Source: Hymenobacter translucens (lineage in GTDB: Bacteria > Bacteroidota > Bacteroidia > Cytophagales > Hymenobacteraceae). Taken from it: a stretch of DNA of 64,000 nucleotides. Shown in pieces: positions 8,394 through 16,935 of this stretch; within the stretch, counting starts at the first letter, position 1; every line of letters begins with the position of its first letter. The stretch lies in assembly GCF_020685205.1 (NCBI RefSeq), contig NZ_JAJERB010000001.1, positions 496,001-560,000 of the forward strand. Direction: 5' to 3'. A model generated the notes under the pieces. That model was not told the origin of the DNA. It did no database searches and saw nothing but the letters and a program-made list of their open reading frames with translations. The translations under genes were made by a program, and so were the position numbers.

Positions 8394-9137
8394 ATGAGTG
8401 AAATAAAGGTACTGAGCGGGGCCGCCGCCTCTGAGGCAGACCGGCGGCAGCAGCTGGTAGACCAGCTCAAGCACACCCCTCTGCCCGACGGGGAGCTGCT
8501 TCACAACCTGGGCCTGTATCTGAGCCGCCAAACCTTGTCGCGCATCCTGTTCCTGGATGAGCTGTACCGCCAGATTGTTCCGGTGCACGGGGTGGTTATG
8601 GAGTTTGGTGTGCGTTGGGGGCAAAATCTGGCATTGCTTCACGCCCTGCGCGGCATGTACGAACCCTACAACTACAACCGCCGGATTATCGGGTTCGACA
8701 CGTTCGGAGGCTTCCCAGACGTAGACCCCAAGGATGGCAGCCGGGTAAAGGCAGGCGACTACGGCGTGACGAGCGGGTACCAGCAGCAGCTGGAACAGCT
8801 GCTGGCCCTGCACGAGGCCGAAAGCCCGATTCCGCACAAGCGCAAGTTTGAGCTGGTAGCCGGCGACGCTATTCAGACGGTCCCCCGCTACCTGCGCGAC
8901 CATCCCGAAACCGTTATTGCCTTTGCCTATTTCGACTTTGACATCTACGCGCCCACCAAGGCGTGCCTCGAAGCCATCCGCCCCCACCTTACGAAAGGTG
9001 CTGTGCTGGCCTTCGACGAGCTGAACTGCCCCGAGTTTCCGGGCGAAACGCTGGCCTTCCAGGAAGTATTTGGCATAGCCAACTATGCCCTGCGCCGTAG
9101 CCCGCTCAATCCGCTGATATCTTACGTAGTGCTCTAG
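8394..9137 (+). CDS. Class I SAM-dependent methyltransferase (TylF/crystallin J1-like)
   Basis: This 247-residue protein carries the glycine-containing motif I VMEFGVRWG at residues 68-76, RIIGFDTFGGFP further on, and a central AYFDFDIYAPT strand with acidic residues that bind metal in TylF-like sugar O-methyltransferases. It is followed after 3 bases by the GNAT/ATP-grasp gene. In this context it probably methylates the nonulosonic acid, a precursor or an attached acyl group. The substrate cannot be told from sequence. Confidence 0.8.
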   Translation: MSEIKVLSGAAASEADRRQQLVDQLKHTPLPDGELLHNLGLYLSRQTLSRILFLDELYRQIVPVHGVVMEFGVRWGQNLALLHALRGMYEPYNYNRRIIGFDTFGGFPDVDPKDGSRVKAGDYGVTSGYQQQLEQLLALHEAESPIPHKRKFELVAGDAIQTVPRYLRDHPETVIAFAYFDFDIYAPTKACLEAIRPHLTKGAVLAFDELNCPEFPGETLAFQEVFGIANYALRRSPLNPLISYVVL

Positions 9138-9140
9138 CCC

Positions 9141-10694
9141 ATGATGACGTATCGGGCTCTGCGGCGCAATCAGTACCGCTGGCAGGACTATGAGTTGCTG
9201 CCGATCCGCCTGCAAGACCGGGAGCCGATCCGGCAGTGGCGCAATGCCCAGCTCGACATTCTGCGCCAGCGCGCCCCGCTCAGCCCCGCCGACCAGGACC
9301 GGTATTTTGCCCAAGTGGTGCAGCCGCTGTTCGAGACCGAGCAGCCTGCCCAGCTTTTGTTTTCACTGTTGAAGGCCGGAGAGCTGATTGGCTACGGCGG
9401 CCTAGTCCACATTGACTGGGACGCCCAGCGGGCCGAAATCTCCTTTCTACTGGAAACCGGCCGTAACGCCGATATTCCCACGTTCCGGCAGGATTTCGCG
9501 GCGTATCTGCGGATGCTGCGGGAAGTGGCTTTCGAAGACCTGGAATTCCAGAAAATCAATACCGAGGCCTACGATGTGCGGCCCTACCTGACAGAGACGC
9601 TCGAAGCCGAAGGATTTGTACTGGAAGCCCGACTGCACCGGCATGTGCGGATAGGCGAAGAGTGGGTTGATACCCTGTTTCATTCCCTGTTTCGGCCTAC
9701 AGCACAGGCTACCGACCAACCCGCCACGGTATTGGTCACCAGTATCGGGCGTAAGATTCCGCTGCTGCGGGCAGTCCGGGCGGCCCTGCGTACCTGGCAC
9801 CCTGACTCCCGGCTGCTGGGCGCCGACGCCGATGCCCGCTGCCTGGGTCGCTATGTTGTGGATGGATTCTGGGAAATGCCGGCCCTGACCTCTTTGTCGC
9901 CAGATGTGCTTCTGGCGTATTGCCAGGCGCAGTGCGTTACCGCCATTATCCCGACCCGGGATGGAGAGCTGGCCTTCTGGGCCCGGCATAAATCTGTTTT
10001 AGCTGCTGCTGGTGTTGCCGTGCTGGTCAGCTCTGAAACCGCCATTGCGGCCTGCCTCGACAAGCTACGTTTTGCGCAGCTGGTAACTGGTCTGGGCTTT
10101 GCTGCCATACCCACCGCCGCTCACCCTTCCGACCTCCCTACCAACGCCTTCGCAACTTTCGTGGTAAAGGAGCGGCTCGGGGCCGGCTCGGTCAGCCTGG
10201 GCCTGAACCTGTCCGCAGCCGAGGCCAGGGAGCATGCTGCTACCCTGCGGGAGCCTATCTTTCAGCCTTTCATTCCCGGACGCGAGTACAGCGTGGACGT
10301 TTACGTGAACGCCCAGGGCCGGGCTCAGGGTGCTATTGCCCGTACCCGCGACTTGGTGGTCCACGGCGAATCCCAGGTGACGACCACGGCAGCTTATCCT
10401 ACACTGGTGAAGCACTGCGTGGGCCTGGCCGAGCAGCTGGGCCTCTACGGACCAGCCGTGTTTCAGGTCTTGGAAACCGAAGGTGGCGAGCTTTATTTTA
10501 TTGAGTGCAATGCCCGCTTCGGCGGGGCTTCCACGCTGGGCGTGGCGTGCGGACTCGATGTGTTTGGCTGGTTTCTGCGCGAAGCCGCGGGTCATACGCT
10601 TCCGACCGAGCTGGTAACCGCTCCCACCGAGCCCCGAACCCAACTGCGCATCCCGCAGGATCAGGTTATGAAAGCGCCTGTTTTCCCCAATTAA
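9141..10694 (+). CDS. GNAT N-acyltransferase fused to an ATP-grasp ligase
   Basis: This is a 517-residue two-domain protein. Residues 1 to about 190 form a GNAT acetyltransferase resembling PseH, with RQWRN near the N-terminus, LIGYGGLVHIDW and a strand motif AEISFLLE. Residues from about 198 form an ATP-grasp enzyme of the carbamoyl-phosphate-synthase-like type, with VTSIGRKIPLL, FVVKERLGAGS for nucleotide binding, and YFIECNARFGG carrying the Glu/Asn metal ligands. PseH acetylates the C4 amine in the pathway; the fused ligase suggests instead, or in addition, an ATP-dependent acylation such as aminoacyl transfer. It sits between the methyltransferase and a HAD phosphatase. Domains are clear; the reaction is inferred. 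Confidence 0.82.
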   Translation: MMTYRALRRNQYRWQDYELLPIRLQDREPIRQWRNAQLDILRQRAPLSPADQDRYFAQVVQPLFETEQPAQLLFSLLKAGELIGYGGLVHIDWDAQRAEISFLLETGRNADIPTFRQDFAAYLRMLREVAFEDLEFQKINTEAYDVRPYLTETLEAEGFVLEARLHRHVRIGEEWVDTLFHSLFRPTAQATDQPATVLVTSIGRKIPLLRAVRAALRTWHPDSRLLGADADARCLGRYVVDGFWEMPALTSLSPDVLLAYCQAQCVTAIIPTRDGELAFWARHKSVLAAAGVAVLVSSETAIAACLDKLRFAQLVTGLGFAAIPTAAHPSDLPTNAFATFVVKERLGAGSVSLGLNLSAAEAREHAATLREPIFQPFIPGREYSVDVYVNAQGRAQGAIARTRDLVVHGESQVTTTAAYPTLVKHCVGLAEQLGLYGPAVFQVLETEGGELYFIECNARFGGASTLGVACGLDVFGWFLREAAGHTLPTELVTAPTEPRTQLRIPQDQVMKAPVFPN

Positions 10695-10703
10695 CTGACT
10701 GCC

Positions 10704-11387
10704 TTGGCTACTCCGGTACTGGTTTTTGACCTCGACGACACGCTCTATCCGGAGCTAACCTACGTGCATAGCGGCTTTCGGGCAGTAGCGAAAATGCTGG
10801 CCTCACGCTTCGCCCTGCCCGCCGATTCGCTGTGGCAGGAGCTGGTGGCGGAGGAGGCTGCGAATGGCCGGGGCCGGGTGTTCAACACCATTCTGGAGCG
10901 GCACCAGCTGAGCTCTACCCGACTGGTGAGAGCCTGTCTGCACACTTACCGCAATCATCAGCCGGCACTAACCCTGCATCCCGATGCCGAGCGGTGCCTG
11001 GCCCGCTTTGCAAAGGTTCCGCTATACCTCGTTACGGACGGCCACAAGGGCGTACAGGCCCGCAAAGTCGCTGCACTGGGTTTGTTTGAGCGGGTTCGTC
11101 ATGCTTTTATCACCAACCGCTACGGCACAGCCCGGGCTAAACCGTCCCCCTACTGCTTCGAGCAGATTTGTGCCCGCGAAAAAGCTCCTCCGGGCCAGGT
11201 AGTTTACATCGGCGACAATCCGACCAAGGACTTTGTCGGTATCAAGCCCCTGGAGTTCCGCACCGTGCGAGTGCTGCGCGGCAACTACGCCCACCTGCCC
11301 GCCGACGACGCGCACGAAGCCCACCGGCGCATCCTTACGCTTGATGAGCTGACCCAACCCTTCCTGGCCGACCTGCTGGCCGGCTAA
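10704..11387 (+). CDS. HAD-family hydrolase
   Basis: This 227-residue phosphatase-type protein has all four HAD motifs: DLDDT at 9-13 with the nucleophile Asp9, a Thr in LVTDG, the Lys in AKPSPY, and GDNPTKD for magnesium. The start is TTG at 10704, giving MATPVLVFDLDDT with the usual spacing to motif I. It follows the ATP-grasp fusion after 9 bases. Such HAD/ATP-grasp pairs recur in polysaccharide loci, and here it may dephosphorylate a nonulosonate 9-phosphate or an intermediate. It is not a relative of the missing PseG hydrolase. Confidence 0.82.
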   Translation: MATPVLVFDLDDTLYPELTYVHSGFRAVAKMLASRFALPADSLWQELVAEEAANGRGRVFNTILERHQLSSTRLVRACLHTYRNHQPALTLHPDAERCLARFAKVPLYLVTDGHKGVQARKVAALGLFERVRHAFITNRYGTARAKPSPYCFEQICAREKAPPGQVVYIGDNPTKDFVGIKPLEFRTVRVLRGNYAHLPADDAHEAHRRILTLDELTQPFLADLLAG

Positions 11388-11452
11388 AGAAACCGCTTAA
11401 GTTGCCCGGAGTCTTCCGACCTTTGCCCGGCTGCACCAGCACACCTGTTTTT

Positions 11453-12496
11453 ATGACTGAGATTCAGATTGGGGGCCGGCCTGTGGGCCCCGCCTATAAA
11501 CCGTTCATTATTGCCGAAATGTCCGGCAACCATAACCAGTCCCTTGAGCGGGCCTTACAGATTGTAGACGCCGCTGCTGCTGCCGGTGCCGATGCCATTA
11601 AACTGCAGACGTATACCGCTGATACCATCACGATGGATACCGGCTACGTTATCCGCGAGGAGGGTCAGTCGCTGTGGGAAGGCAAGAGCCTCTACAAGCT
11701 CTACCAGGAAGCCTACACGCCCTGGGAGTGGCACGCGCAGATTTTCGATCATGCGCGTAAGCTGGGCCTGCTGGCCTTCAGCTCCCCGTTCGACGAAACC
11801 GCCGTCGACTTCCTGGAAACGCTCGACGTGCCCGCGTACAAAATTGCCTCCTTCGAAAACACCCACCATCCGCTGCTCCGCAAGGTAGCCGCCACCGGCA
11901 AACCCATTATTGTCAGCACCGGCGTGGCCACGCTGGCTGAAATCGATGAGGCGGTGCGGGTGCTGCGCGCGGCGGGCTGCCGGGAACTGGTGCTGCTTAA
12001 GTGCACGAGCACCTACCCCGCTACGCCCGTTACTACCAACCTGCGCACCATTCCGGTGCTGGCCGAAACCTTCAACTGCCCTATCGGCCTTTCGGACCAT
12101 ACGATGGGCATTGGCGTGTCGGTGGCTTCGGTAGCGCTGGGCGGCTGCCTGATTGAGAAGCACTTTACTTTGAGCCGCGCCGACGGCGGCGTTGATTCGG
12201 CGTTTTCGATGGAGCCGGCTGAAATGACCGCTCTGGTAGTCGAAACCGAGCGGGCTCACCAGGCGATGGGCACAGTCCAACTGTGCGTGCAGGCCGTGGA
12301 GGAGAAGAGCCGCATCTACAAACGCTCGATATACGTCGCCAAGCCGGTAAAGGCCGGGGAAGAGCTGACCACTGAAAATCTACGCATTATTCGCCCCGGC
12401 GACGGACTGGAGCCCCGCTACTGGGAGAAAGTGCTGGGGCGCCGGGCTGCCTGCGACCTGACGCCGGGTACCCCGCTTACTTGGGACCAGCTGTAG
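11453..12496 (+). CDS. pseI: Pseudaminic acid synthase, PseI
   Basis: PseI condenses phosphoenolpyruvate with the 2,4-diacylamino-2,4,6-trideoxy-hexose to make the nine-carbon acid. The protein is 347 residues, the usual NeuB-family length. The TIM-barrel part includes FIIAEMSGNHNQSL, ADAIKLQTYTADT, STGVA and LIEKHFTLSR, with metal- and PEP-binding residues. From about residue 290 a SAF/antifreeze-like domain follows (RSIYVAKPVKAGE). The ATG at 11453 is chosen because the 17 residues before it do not match the family. NHNQSLERA and the trideoxy-sugar enzymes nearby favour PseI over NeuB or LegI. Confidence 0.9.
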   Translation: MTEIQIGGRPVGPAYKPFIIAEMSGNHNQSLERALQIVDAAAAAGADAIKLQTYTADTITMDTGYVIREEGQSLWEGKSLYKLYQEAYTPWEWHAQIFDHARKLGLLAFSSPFDETAVDFLETLDVPAYKIASFENTHHPLLRKVAATGKPIIVSTGVATLAEIDEAVRVLRAAGCRELVLLKCTSTYPATPVTTNLRTIPVLAETFNCPIGLSDHTMGIGVSVASVALGGCLIEKHFTLSRADGGVDSAFSMEPAEMTALVVETERAHQAMGTVQLCVQAVEEKSRIYKRSIYVAKPVKAGEELTTENLRIIRPGDGLEPRYWEKVLGRRAACDLTPGTPLTWDQL

Positions 12497-12499
12497 CTT

Positions 12500-13801
12500 A
12501 TGCCTTCGCCCCTGACGGCTCGCCTGCGCGACATCCTGCAGCTACGCTTCACGGCACACTTTACTTCCCTGCCGGAGTCGTTTCTAAACAAGATTTCGCC
12601 CACGAATCCACTGCGCCGCCTGCTCAAAGTGCTGGGCTACGCGGGGCTGCGCCTGGTAGGCAACGTGTTTCAGCCGATCCATAATCCCGAGCAGCTGCGC
12701 GGGGCGGTATGGCTGTACGTGGTCAGCCAGAACAACTACGAGGCGTTGCGCTTTATCCGCGAAGCCCGCCCCGACAGCGTGCTGCTGGCCGGGCAGGGCA
12801 AGGAAATAGGGCGGTACAACCCGGACGTAAACCGGCTTTCCCTGCGGCGGAAGCTACTCTATTACTGGCAGCTGCCGGTGGTGCTGGCCGGGCTGATGAA
12901 AGTGGAAGGACAGGTAGCGGCACGGTTTTTTGACCTGATTTTCAACGCCATCGGCTACTACGAGGTGTACGTGCGGGCAGTGCGCCACTACCGGCCCCGG
13001 GCCATTGTGTTTGCCAACGACCACAACGACGACAGCCGGGCCCTGCTGCTGGCGGCCCGAACCTGCGGGGTGCCCACAGCCTACGTGCAGCACGCCAGCG
13101 TGAGCGTGAGCTTTCCGCCCCTGAGCTTTGATCTGAGTTTGCTGGAAGGCCAGGACGCCCTGGACAAGTACCGGCAGTGTGGGCCGGTGCAAGGCCGGGT
13201 GGAACTGGTGGGCATGCCCAAGGCCGATGCTTTCCTGGGCGAGAAAAACCAAAGCCCCACGGTACGGCGGGTGGGCCTGGCCGTCAACACCCTGGACGAC
13301 ACGGACGCCATTTCTGCCCTAGCGACGTACCTGCTGCGGAAGTTTCCGACGCTGACTTTCACCTTCCGCCCCCACCCCGGCGACACCCGGGACTTTGCCT
13401 TTCTGCAACGGCAGCACCCGGAGCTGCTTTTCTCCGACGCCCGGCAGCAGCATGTGTTTAACTTCCTGCAGGCCCAGGATGCGCTGATTGCCGCCGACAC
13501 CAGCACCCACCTCGAAGCCACGCTGCTCAACCTGGTCAGCATCTACTACCGGCTCGGCACCCACCAGGTCGCCTACGACTACTACGGCTACGTGGCCCGC
13601 GGGCTGGTGGACGAAGCGGCGTCACCCGAACAGCTGGGCGAACTGCTGCGCCGCTACCAGCAGCACAAGCCTGCCGACCACTACCGCCGCGCAGCCTATT
13701 ACAACGCTACGCTGGGCACCCCCGACGAAGGCCGGAGCCAGCAGAAAGCCCTGGCGTTGCTGGACGAGTGGCTGGCCAATACCGCCAAGACGCAGAAGTA
13801 A
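12500..13801 (+). CDS. GT-B-like putative surface-sugar transferase
   Basis: This 433-residue cytoplasmic protein is one I cannot place in a named family. It has a Rossmann-like middle (YRPRAIVFANDHNDDSR, TAYVQHASV) and a C-terminal part with TFRPHPGD and DALIAADTSTHLEATLL. That pattern is shared with capsule-type and CDP-glycerol/polysialyl-type GT-B transferases. It starts 3 bases after pseI, so it is probably co-translated. A role as the transferase that uses the CMP-activated nonulosonic acid is a reasonable inference from position, since no other transferase follows pseI. Confidence 0.6.
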   Translation: MPSPLTARLRDILQLRFTAHFTSLPESFLNKISPTNPLRRLLKVLGYAGLRLVGNVFQPIHNPEQLRGAVWLYVVSQNNYEALRFIREARPDSVLLAGQGKEIGRYNPDVNRLSLRRKLLYYWQLPVVLAGLMKVEGQVAARFFDLIFNAIGYYEVYVRAVRHYRPRAIVFANDHNDDSRALLLAARTCGVPTAYVQHASVSVSFPPLSFDLSLLEGQDALDKYRQCGPVQGRVELVGMPKADAFLGEKNQSPTVRRVGLAVNTLDDTDAISALATYLLRKFPTLTFTFRPHPGDTRDFAFLQRQHPELLFSDARQQHVFNFLQAQDALIAADTSTHLEATLLNLVSIYYRLGTHQVAYDYYGYVARGLVDEAASPEQLGELLRRYQQHKPADHYRRAAYYNATLGTPDEGRSQQKALALLDEWLANTAKTQK

Positions 13802-13818
13802 GCACAATCCGCACCTCT

Positions 13819-13826
13819 TACCTTCG
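13819..13826 (+). promoter_or_regulatory. -7 box TACCTTCG four bases before a start codon
   Basis: The box ends 4 bases before the ATG at 13831. With the usual spacing, transcription would begin at or beside the ATG, implying a leaderless message. Confidence 0.5.
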
Positions 13827-13830
13827 CCGC

Positions 13831-15249
13831 ATGACTACCTCCTCCGCGCCTGAGCTGCCTTCCTCCCTGCCGCAGGTTACCGCGCAGGTGCGACTCGACT
13901 ACGTGCTGCACCACTTCCGCCAGGCATACCCAGCCGCCCCGCGGGAGCTGCTGGGTTATGCCGGACTGAATCCTTCTGCTCCGGTGCAGGTGGCGGACGG
14001 GGCAGGCTGGTTTTTCACCCGGACCAGCCCTTACCCGCCCGAACCGGTCTGGCACGAATGGCACGGACATCGGCTGCCGTTTTTCTTCCAACCAGCTCCG
14101 GCCACGGCGCTGCTGAGCCTGGAAGACGGTCGGGTCACCATTTATTCCGACCTGATTGCCGATGCTTTTTACCTGCTCAGCGGATGGCAGGAATACTTTT
14201 CGGCGGACCGCGACCAGCATGGGCGCTTTCCATTTGAAGCCAGCGTGCAGCACCGCTACTCCTTCGTGACGGTGCCGGCCGTCAATTACTACTTTGATAT
14301 TCTGAAGACGGCGCTGGAGCACGTAAGCGGCCGGCAGCTAAAGTCAGCCACCTGGAGCGGGCACTCATTTGCCGCGTTTATCACCCACGACATCGACAAC
14401 CTGCGCAGCGCGTGGAAGGCGGAGGGCCGACAGGCGCTACGGGTAGGCCACCTGGGTACTTTCCTGAGGTTGGCGGCGCAACGCTGGCTGGCCCGGGATG
14501 CCTGGGACAACCTTGAAGACGTGCTGGCGGATACTGCGCGGTACGACGCCCGCTCCATCTTTTTCTTTCTGGGCAACCCTCGCCCGGCGGCCAACGGCAC
14601 GGCCAACGCCGACTATGACCTGACCACGCCTGCTTTCCAGCGGCGCATCCAAACGCTGGCCGAGGCCGGGGCCGAAGTGGGTGTGCACGGTAGCCTGGGT
14701 ACTGCCACCGATATAACCCGCCTGCAAAAAGAACTCCAGCAGCTGCCTGTTCCGGCGACCGGCAACCGGTTCCACTACCTGAGCTGGGAGCCCCGCACGA
14801 CCCCTTTTGTCGTGGCTGAAGCCGGCCTGACTTACGACTCCTCCCTGGGCTTTGCCGAGCACTACGGGTTTCGCAACTCCTATTGCCTTCCGTTTTGCCC
14901 ATTTGATTTCCGCTCCGGGCGCATGCACGACTTTGTGGAAATCCCGCTCAACGTGATGGACGCCACCCTGCACCACCCCCGCTACCTGCAGCTGGCGCCC
15001 GACGAGGTGCTGACCTCCCTGCAGCCGATGCTGGCTGAAATCGAACGGTTCGGGGGCGTCTGCACCGTGCTCTGGCACAACGAGAACTTCTCGCCCCGCA
15101 ACCACCACACCGGCCCCCGGCAGTTCCACGAGCTCATGAGCTACCTTCGCGGCCGCAACGCCGCCTTTGTCACCGGTCCGGAAATCTGCGAGGAAATGGC
15201 TGATCGAGCAGCGGATGTTCCTCAATCGGAAGCGTCAACTCACCCCTAA
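13831..15249 (+). CDS. Polysaccharide deacetylase-like protein (DUF7033 type)
   Basis: This 472-residue protein has an N-terminal region of about 180 residues like that preceding deacetylase domains in Bacteroidota glycan loci. A NodB-like part follows: AFITHDIDNLRSAWK gives the metal-binding Asp-Asp, VGVHGS and FHYLSWEP follow, and LTYDSSLGFAEHYGFRNSY resembles the motif-3 region. It has no signal peptide. It may remove an N-acetyl group from a lipid-linked or nucleotide-linked sugar. The ATG at 13831 is preferred over an in-frame ATG at 13768 inside the previous gene. Confidence 0.72.
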   Translation: MTTSSAPELPSSLPQVTAQVRLDYVLHHFRQAYPAAPRELLGYAGLNPSAPVQVADGAGWFFTRTSPYPPEPVWHEWHGHRLPFFFQPAPATALLSLEDGRVTIYSDLIADAFYLLSGWQEYFSADRDQHGRFPFEASVQHRYSFVTVPAVNYYFDILKTALEHVSGRQLKSATWSGHSFAAFITHDIDNLRSAWKAEGRQALRVGHLGTFLRLAAQRWLARDAWDNLEDVLADTARYDARSIFFFLGNPRPAANGTANADYDLTTPAFQRRIQTLAEAGAEVGVHGSLGTATDITRLQKELQQLPVPATGNRFHYLSWEPRTTPFVVAEAGLTYDSSLGFAEHYGFRNSYCLPFCPFDFRSGRMHDFVEIPLNVMDATLHHPRYLQLAPDEVLTSLQPMLAEIERFGGVCTVLWHNENFSPRNHHTGPRQFHELMSYLRGRNAAFVTGPEICEEMADRAADVPQSEASTHP

Positions 15250-15338
15250 CGAAAGCTTTCTAATCGTCCCGGCCGGTTCGTCCGCGTTACCTGCCCGCGT
15301 CAGCACCCGTCTCACCTTTCACTCCTTAGCACCGTACA

Positions 15339-16823
15339 TTGGGCATCGTTCAGCGGCAGGGGCTGCGCAACACCATTATCTCGTACCTGGGGCTGGGGCT
15401 GGGCTTCGTCAACACGGCCTTTATCCTGCCCCGGCTGCTGGCTCCCGACCAGGTCGGGCTGACGCGGGTGCTGGTGTCCATTGCCACGATTTACGCCCAG
15501 CTGGCCGCCTTCGGGTTTGCCAATACCGGCGTACGGTTCTTTCCCTACTTCCGCAACCGGGAAAACGGGCACCACGGCTTTCTGCCCCTGCTGCTGGGCC
15601 TGCCCCTGCTGGGGTTTGCCGTCGTCACGCTGGGCTTCTGGCTGGGACGCCCCCTGATAATGGGGCAGTATGCCAAGGATGCCGCGCTGCTGGGCCCCTA
15701 CTACGGCTGGGTGATTGCGCTGGCTCTTTTCACCCTGCTTTACAACCTGCAGGATGCCTACCTGCGGGCGCTCTATCACTCCGCATTTTCCTCGTTTATG
15801 CAGGAAATCGTGCTGCGGGTGCTTATTGTGGGTGCGGCTTTGCTGTTCGGGCAGGGGCTGATTTCCTTTCACGCGTTTGTGCTGGCCTACATCGGCGCGT
15901 ACAGCGTGATTTCCCTGCTGCTCACGCTCTACCTGCTGCGCATCGGAGAGCTGCACCTCAAACCTAACGGGGAGGCCCTGCGCGTCCGGCCGCTGGGTGA
16001 GCTGCTGGGCTTCGGCGGATTTGCATTGCTCTCGAACCTGTCGGGCACCATTATCGGCTCTATCGACGCGCTGATGGTGGGCTCCCGGCTGGGGCTGGCG
16101 GCGGCCGGCATCTACAGCATTGCCTTTTTTATCAGCACGGCGCTAAGCATTCCGTTCCGCTCCCTCTACAAGATTGCCTTCCCCCTGCTGGCTGATTACT
16201 GGAAGGAAAACGCCATGGGCAAGATGGCCGACTTCTACCAGCGCACCACCCGCCTGAACACGGCCGTGGGCTGCTGGCTGGCCCTGGGCATCGGCCTGAA
16301 CCTTGACTTTATCTACTCGCTGATGAAGCCCGAGTACGCGGCCGGCGCTACTTCGGTGATTCTGCTGCTGCTGGGCCGCCTTATCGACGGCATCACCGGG
16401 GTGAACGGCCTGATCGTGGTGACATCTCCGCGCTACCGCTACGATCTGTTCTTCAACCTGTCCCTGGCTCTGACCACGGTGCTGATGAATCTGCTGCTGA
16501 TTCCACCCTTCGGCCTGACCGGCGCGGCACTGGCCACGCTGCTGGCCATGACGAGCATCAACCTGGCCCGCACCTGGTTTGTCTGGCACAGCTACCGCCT
16601 GCAGCCGTTCGACCGCACGATTCCGCTGCTGGTGCTGGCCGCGGCCGCGGCTGGCGGGGCCGCCTGGTGGATGCCGCCGGTGCACTCCGTATTCGTCACG
16701 ATGCTGCTGCGCTCAGCGGTGCTGACCGGCCTATACGGCAGTGCGGTACTGGGGCTGAAGCTGCTCCCCGAAGCACAAACCCTGGTGAACAGGATTATCC
16801 CGGGCCGCTTCAGGCAGAGCTAA
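15339..16823 (+). CDS. Oligosaccharide flippase (MATE/MOP superfamily)
   Basis: This 494-residue integral membrane protein has about 12-14 predicted helices, for example YLGLGLGFVNTAFILPRLL, LPLLLGLPLLGFAVV and IPLLVLAAAAAGGAAWW. It fits Wzx-type flippases that move lipid-linked sugar units across the inner membrane. The start appears to be TTG at 15339 (MGIVQRQGLRNTI), since no in-frame ATG gives a better N-terminus. As the last gene of the glycan locus it provides the export step. A polymerase or ligase gene is not visible. Confidence 0.85.
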   Translation: MGIVQRQGLRNTIISYLGLGLGFVNTAFILPRLLAPDQVGLTRVLVSIATIYAQLAAFGFANTGVRFFPYFRNRENGHHGFLPLLLGLPLLGFAVVTLGFWLGRPLIMGQYAKDAALLGPYYGWVIALALFTLLYNLQDAYLRALYHSAFSSFMQEIVLRVLIVGAALLFGQGLISFHAFVLAYIGAYSVISLLLTLYLLRIGELHLKPNGEALRVRPLGELLGFGGFALLSNLSGTIIGSIDALMVGSRLGLAAAGIYSIAFFISTALSIPFRSLYKIAFPLLADYWKENAMGKMADFYQRTTRLNTAVGCWLALGIGLNLDFIYSLMKPEYAAGATSVILLLLGRLIDGITGVNGLIVVTSPRYRYDLFFNLSLALTTVLMNLLLIPPFGLTGAALATLLAMTSINLARTWFVWHSYRLQPFDRTIPLLVLAAAAAGGAAWWMPPVHSVFVTMLLRSAVLTGLYGSAVLGLKLLPEAQTLVNRIIPGRFRQS

Positions 16824-16840
16824 GCCAACAGCACAGAACA

Positions 16841-16901
16841 CCGGCTTCGGGTATCGTTTGACAACCTCAGAACGACGTCGTCCAACGATACCCGAAGCCG
16901 G
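16841..16901. terminator. 18-bp perfect inverted repeat between convergent genes
   Basis: The arm at 16841-16858 (CCGGCTTCGGGTATCGTT) is the exact reverse complement of 16884-16901. The 25-base centre contains the palindrome ACGACGTCGT. It probably ends both the flippase and the permease transcripts, although no long T-run follows. Confidence 0.65.
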
Positions 16902-16935
16902 CAACTCCCGACAAGAGGCTAACGGCCAAAAGTCA

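Noticed and set aside
10704..11387. HAD protein considered as the missing PseG
   Set aside because: PseG is a GT-B-fold UDP-sugar hydrolase; this protein has all four HAD motifs and a different fold.
16841..16901. 18-bp inverted repeat considered as an attachment site or operator
   Set aside because: It lies between converging genes with no integrase nearby, so a terminator is the simpler reading.
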